The notes under the pieces were generated by a model. The model did no database searches. It saw only the letters and a program-made list of their open reading frames with translations, and was not told the origin of the DNA. A stretch of DNA of 10,511 nt. Origin: Lichtheimia corymbifera B2541 (lineage: Eukaryota > Mucoromycota > Mucoromycetes > Mucorales > Lichtheimiaceae). The translations under genes and the position numbers were made by a program. Below, piece after piece: positions 7,540 through 10,511 of this stretch; position 1 is the stretch's first letter, and every line of letters begins with the position of its first letter. The stretch lies in contig JNEU01000910.1 in assembly GCA_000697475.1 (NCBI GenBank), forward strand, positions 1 through 10,511, given 5' to 3'.

Positions 7540-9200
7540 ATGTCACGTTCACCCCAGCAACCTATTTCTTCGACACGATCGGCAGAATCCGATGATTCAC
7601 GCATCTATCAAGCACTCAAGTACTTGTCACGACTTGCAGTATGGGTCTACTTTCGGCATGTCCATGTCATTAGCCGCAAACCGATAAGCCCGACAGGTCC
7701 GCTCCTGATTGCAGCCAACCACATGAACATGGTCCTCGATCCAGCAGTTCTCATTGCCACGTTTCCACAAAAGAGGCCTTGTCACTTTTGGGCCTTGGCG
7801 CGTTTCTTCAAGATACCGATAGCCGGCAAGGTGTTGCATGCAGCAGGTGTTCTCCCGGTGGATACGAAGACTCATAGCAACGCCAAGCTTTTTGAGCATA
7901 CATTACAATGTCTCGAGCATGGAGGTGTTATTGCATTATTTCCAGAAGGTATGTTTTATTATAGTTGTGAGGAGGAGGAGGAGGAGGAGGATGAGCATTG
8001 ACCAAGGCTTACTAGGTACATCATACACGTTACCACATCATTTACCTTTCAAGGATGGCATGTCATGGGCAGCCTTTGAATTTCTTTCTCATCAACCTGA
8101 TATTCCACTTACGGTTATACCTGTTGGCATTACTTATACAACAAAGAACAAGTGGCGAAGTGATGTGGTTGTCGAGTAAGTTTAATATGTTTCGGATAAG
8201 GGCGGTTTGATCTCTGTGTACTAACGCCGTCTGATTACCATAAAGATACGGAGAACCCATTCGTGTTACATCGCATGACCTGGAACAGTTTAAGCTGAAT
8301 CCCAAACCTGCCGTCAAGGATCTCACTGCAAAAATCGCCCATGGTGTCGAACAAGGCACTATCAATAGCCCTGATTGGGATACCCTTCATGCGGCTGCTG
8401 CCGCTCGGTTTATTCTCTTTGATACGACAAAGCTTGAGGATTATGTACGGGTATCACAAAGGTAAAAAAAAAAAGGAATGGGATCATTAGGGTATATAAT
8501 AACGGGTATGTGTTTTTCAACTAGCTTGATCCAAGTACTTCGACCCTCAGAAGAGAACAAAGATACTCCCAATGAGCTCAAGGATCGACTATTGACATTT
8601 TCCAAAAACTTACGATTATTGCGACTCAGTCCTCAGGATATCAGCATGTATGAGAAGCAAGAAATCACGTTATCACGGGCTGTAGTACGACTGGCATCGA
8701 CGTGGACAGCATTGGCAGTGCAGATACCCTTGTTTTTACCCGGCATCATGATCAACTGGCCCATTTACTTGTTTGGTCGTCTTGCAGAGCGATACGAGCA
8801 ATACACAGAATCAGTGGCACAGAGCAAGCTGGTTTTTTCAGTGGTGATTGGCGTGCCTTTATACATGACTCTCTCCTATCAAGTATGGAAGTACCTGGAT
8901 TACACATTGATGGGTCTGCTACTTGCAATGTTGTTGATCCCATTGCTGGCTTGGTATCACATGGCACTGGTGGATAAACGTTACGATATGCTGAAGCAGG
9001 TGGTGGCATCATGGCGTATTTGTGTTGCAGTTATTTCAGGAGCTATTGGATTGGATGCTCTCCCGAGACAAGAATTAGAGGATGCTGTACATTTGAGACG
9101 ATGGTGTCGTGCACAGTTGATTGAAGAGTTGCGTACCAAGGCAAAGATGGGTGATTCTCATGCACAGTATCTCGCACAATTTATTCCTGACCAGCAGTAA
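7540..9200 (+). CDS. PlsC-type glycerolipid acyltransferase (GPAT/DHAPAT-like), 4 exons, 486 aa
   Basis: Exons are 7540-7948, 8016-8175, 8246-8461 and 8525-9200. Together they make 1461 nt in one frame ending in TAA. By homology it should transfer a fatty acyl chain from acyl-CoA to a glycerol-phosphate-type acceptor at the ER membrane, an early glycerolipid step. Block I is NHMNMVLDP (residues 60-68). Its His61-Asp67 pair is separated by five residues, as I recall for the fungal Gpt2/Sct1-like group, not the common four. Block II is AGVLPVDT (102-109), block III FPEGTS (134-139) and block IV VIPVGITY (170-177), followed by VEYGEPI. The C-terminal half has hydrophobic segments at about 320-345, 363-380 and 388-410 that probably anchor it. 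It is shorter than yeast Gpt2/Sct1 (over 700 aa), so the exact acceptor and gene name are not assigned. The ATG follows a pyrimidine tract, and the protein starts with a Ser-rich leader before YQALKYLSRLAVWVYF. Confidence 0.9.
7949..8015 (+). other. Intron 1 of the acyltransferase gene (67 bp)
   Basis: The donor is GTATGT, the branch-like site CATTGAC (7996-8002) and the acceptor CTAG. It is a phase 1 intron falling inside the Gly codon of FPEGTS, so splicing restores catalytic block III. Reading through it instead gives an acidic tail and a stop at 153 residues. Confidence 0.9.
7969..7990 (+). repeat. GAG trinucleotide microsatellite inside intron 1
   Basis: A run of seven GAG units plus one G takes up a third of a 67-bp intron, between the donor and the branch-like site. 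Confidence 0.9.
8176..8245 (+). other. Intron 2 of the acyltransferase gene (70 bp)
   Basis: The donor is GTAAGT, the branch point a perfect TACTAAC (8219-8225) and the acceptor AAAG. It is phase 2. Removing it joins VVVE to YGEPI, the expected continuation after block IV. Confidence 0.92.
8462..8524 (+). other. Intron 3 of the acyltransferase gene (63 bp)
   Basis: The donor is GTAAAA followed by an A-run, the branch-like site TAATAAC (8497-8503), then a TGTTTTTC tract and a CTAG acceptor. It is phase 2. Joining gives YVRVSQS followed by LIQVLRP in one frame with the last exon. Confidence 0.88.
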
Positions 9201-9409
9201 TCATTCTTTCTTGCACGTAATCTTCTCTTAATATCCTGATCCATATCAACGCATCATCCTCATCATAGCGGCGGCAATCATGCATTAGACAACTCCTTCC
9301 ACTCTCATTTCTTCTACCGCTTGACCAATTAAAATCGATCTTCTCTCCCTGTACAAAATCACACTTGGAATTCACGTGTTCCTGATATCCTTTATTCTTT
9401 TCTTTTACA
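9201..9409 (+). promoter_or_regulatory. Compact intergenic region between the two tandem genes
   Basis: These 209 bp must hold the 3' end of the acyltransferase transcript and the promoter of the peroxin-like gene. Visible candidates are ATTAAA (9328-9333) as a poly(A) variant, CCAAT (9325-9329), a palindromic E-box CACGTG (9373-9378) and a pyrimidine-rich leader (9381-9406) just before the ATG. Functions are inferred from motif likeness only. Confidence 0.4.
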
Positions 9410-10511
9410 ATGAGTCATGTCAGCAAGGCAACGCTAGCATCCAGTGCTGTACTCAGTCCTTCACATCGTGCAACAACCTCCGAACACATTCAAAGCGTCA
9501 TTGTCACTGCAGCCTTACATGCCGCTGACAGCCCTGATCCACCGAATGAATACCTTGCCAACTTGCCACCCTTGAACGCACAGATATCAGCCAAGAACTT
9601 TGTACGCTTCGCTTCACGATGTGGATTCATGTTTGCTTTTCGAGACGCTGTATTGCTACTGCTCAGCTGGGATAAACCCTTGGATACCATGGTCGCCATG
9701 GTGGGATATATTATTGTATGCATGTATCCACGCCTCTTATTACTTGCACCCCACGCCATTCTTCTTCATTTACTCCTTGCCAGTTATCAAAAGCAACAAG
9801 ATTTACTCAAAATCAGACGTGAAGGATCACCCGAATATTTACGCAATATGCAAAACCTACAAAACATGATGGGCGAGATCAGCAATTTGTACGACACTGC
9901 CTCTGCTTATCAGCGATATATTGATTGGTCCGATGAAAAGTTGACAATGTCGATCCTGCAGGCCACACTTGCATCAGCTGTTGCACTTGGCGTCATTGTA
10001 TGGTGGATCCCTTTGAGATTGTGCGCTTTGTTTGGTGGATGCTCATTGTTCCTTGCCAATACAAGATTCGCAAAGTACTGCTGGCGAGAACTTGGTCCTG
10101 ACGCCATGGTTTATGCACAAGAAATGTTTAATGGAGCATCCGATTGGTATAATGACCGACAACAACAACAGCCTGTAAAACATGTTCAGCAATCACAAGA
10201 ACAAGGCACTGGTCAGAATAATGATGAACAAGTTCAAGTGTCACTTTATGAGAATCAACGATGGTGGCCTGGCACTGGCTTTGCTCCTCAGGTAAGAGGT
10301 AGTACATACACTACTTTGTGGTATCAGGGAATTGACATGGCTTGAATATGTACACAGATGCTTGAAGGAGAGCGTAATCCATGGTCGGATTTATCAGGTT
10401 CAGTGCAACTACAGCCAAAGGAAGATATGACAGCTCCCAAAGGATACCGATGGTCGCAAGATAATTGGCACCTTGATACAACTGGTCCATGGATTGATGA
10501 TGTACTTGGGA
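9410..10511 (+). CDS. Pex23/Pex30-type ER/peroxisome membrane protein with dysferlin domain (3' end missing)
   Basis: Exon 1 is 9410-10291 (294 codons, phase 0). Exon 2 starts at 10358 and runs off the window, so 345 residues are visible. Family members sit in ER membrane subdomains and peroxisomes, where they control ER shape, peroxisome number and lipid-droplet contacts. After a soluble start, residues 47-130 resemble the Pex24/Pex29-type membrane region: LANLPPLNAQIS, a FRDAVLLLLSWDKP segment, then a long hydrophobic stretch at about 93-125. A second hydrophobic pair lies at about 182-216. Together they are reticulon-like in layout. A Gln-rich linker (250-275) leads to the DysF domain: YENQRWWPG (280-288), then GERNPWSD across the splice junction, then GYRWSQDNWHLD near the window end. 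A is at -3 of the start codon. Yeast Pex30 is about 520 aa, so roughly a third may be missing. Confidence 0.85.
10292..10357 (+). other. Intron 1 of the peroxin-like gene (66 bp)
   Basis: The donor is GTAAGA, the branch-like site TTGAC (10332-10336) and the acceptor TACACAG. It is phase 0 and interrupts the DysF domain between WWPGTGFAPQ and MLEGERNPWSD. Reading through adds 17 residues and a stop, which would truncate the domain. Confidence 0.9.

Noticed and set aside
7334..7687. 117-codon plus-strand frame over the acyltransferase start
   Set aside because: It overlaps the first exon in another frame and has no family likeness, while the acyltransferase frame carries all the conserved motifs.
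8063..8365. 100-codon minus-strand frame
   Set aside because: It is the complement of acyltransferase exons 2 and 3 and crosses the well-supported intron 2.

Overview
The window looks like nuclear DNA of an early-diverging filamentous fungus, most likely Mucoromycota (Mucorales-like). This is inference. It rests on moderate GC, very short spliceosomal introns of 63-70 bp with GT..AG ends, a perfect TACTAAC branch point in one of them, pyrimidine-rich leaders directly before the start codons, and two fungal membrane-protein families at the right end. No bacterial, phage or organelle signature was seen.

The right third (about 7.5-10.5 kb) is a normal gene region with two head-to-tail plus-strand genes. 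The first (7540-9200, four exons, 486 aa) is a PlsC-type glycerolipid acyltransferase of the fungal glycerol-3-phosphate/dihydroxyacetone-phosphate acyltransferase-like group. Its four acyltransferase blocks come before a hydrophobic C-terminal half. The second (9410 to beyond the window end, at least two exons) is a Pex23/Pex30-type ER/peroxisome membrane protein with two hydrophobic hairpin-like regions and a dysferlin (DysF) domain. Only 209 bp separates them. Both would act on ER-associated membranes, one making glycerolipid precursors and one shaping or organising ER/peroxisome membrane, but no common regulation is shown.

The left two thirds (about 1-7.4 kb) has no gene recognisable by homology and is repeat-rich. 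One diverged repeat family occurs once near 1.2-1.44 kb and then as a dense array at 2987-4590. Inside the array are an exact 318-bp tandem duplication made of two diverged monomers, an inverted copy that forms a 75-bp foldback stem, and a second 21-bp inverted junction. The 9-mer TGCATGATA recurs five times over 4.2 kb, mostly near unit edges. A separate minisatellite of alternating 78/79-bp units occupies 4991-5400. Read on the antisense strand, the array monomers share a protein-like pattern, so the array may derive from a coding sequence.

Also in the left part are a possible unrecognised two-exon minus-strand gene (2425-1870), protein-like but broken minus-strand frames at about 6.1-7.2 kb, a degenerate tRNA-like/B-box element on the minus strand at 139-211, and possibly the 3' end of a gene at the extreme left edge. 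These four are tentative. The best candidate for something undescribed is the alternating-orientation repeat array. I see no defence, toxin or biosynthetic system here.
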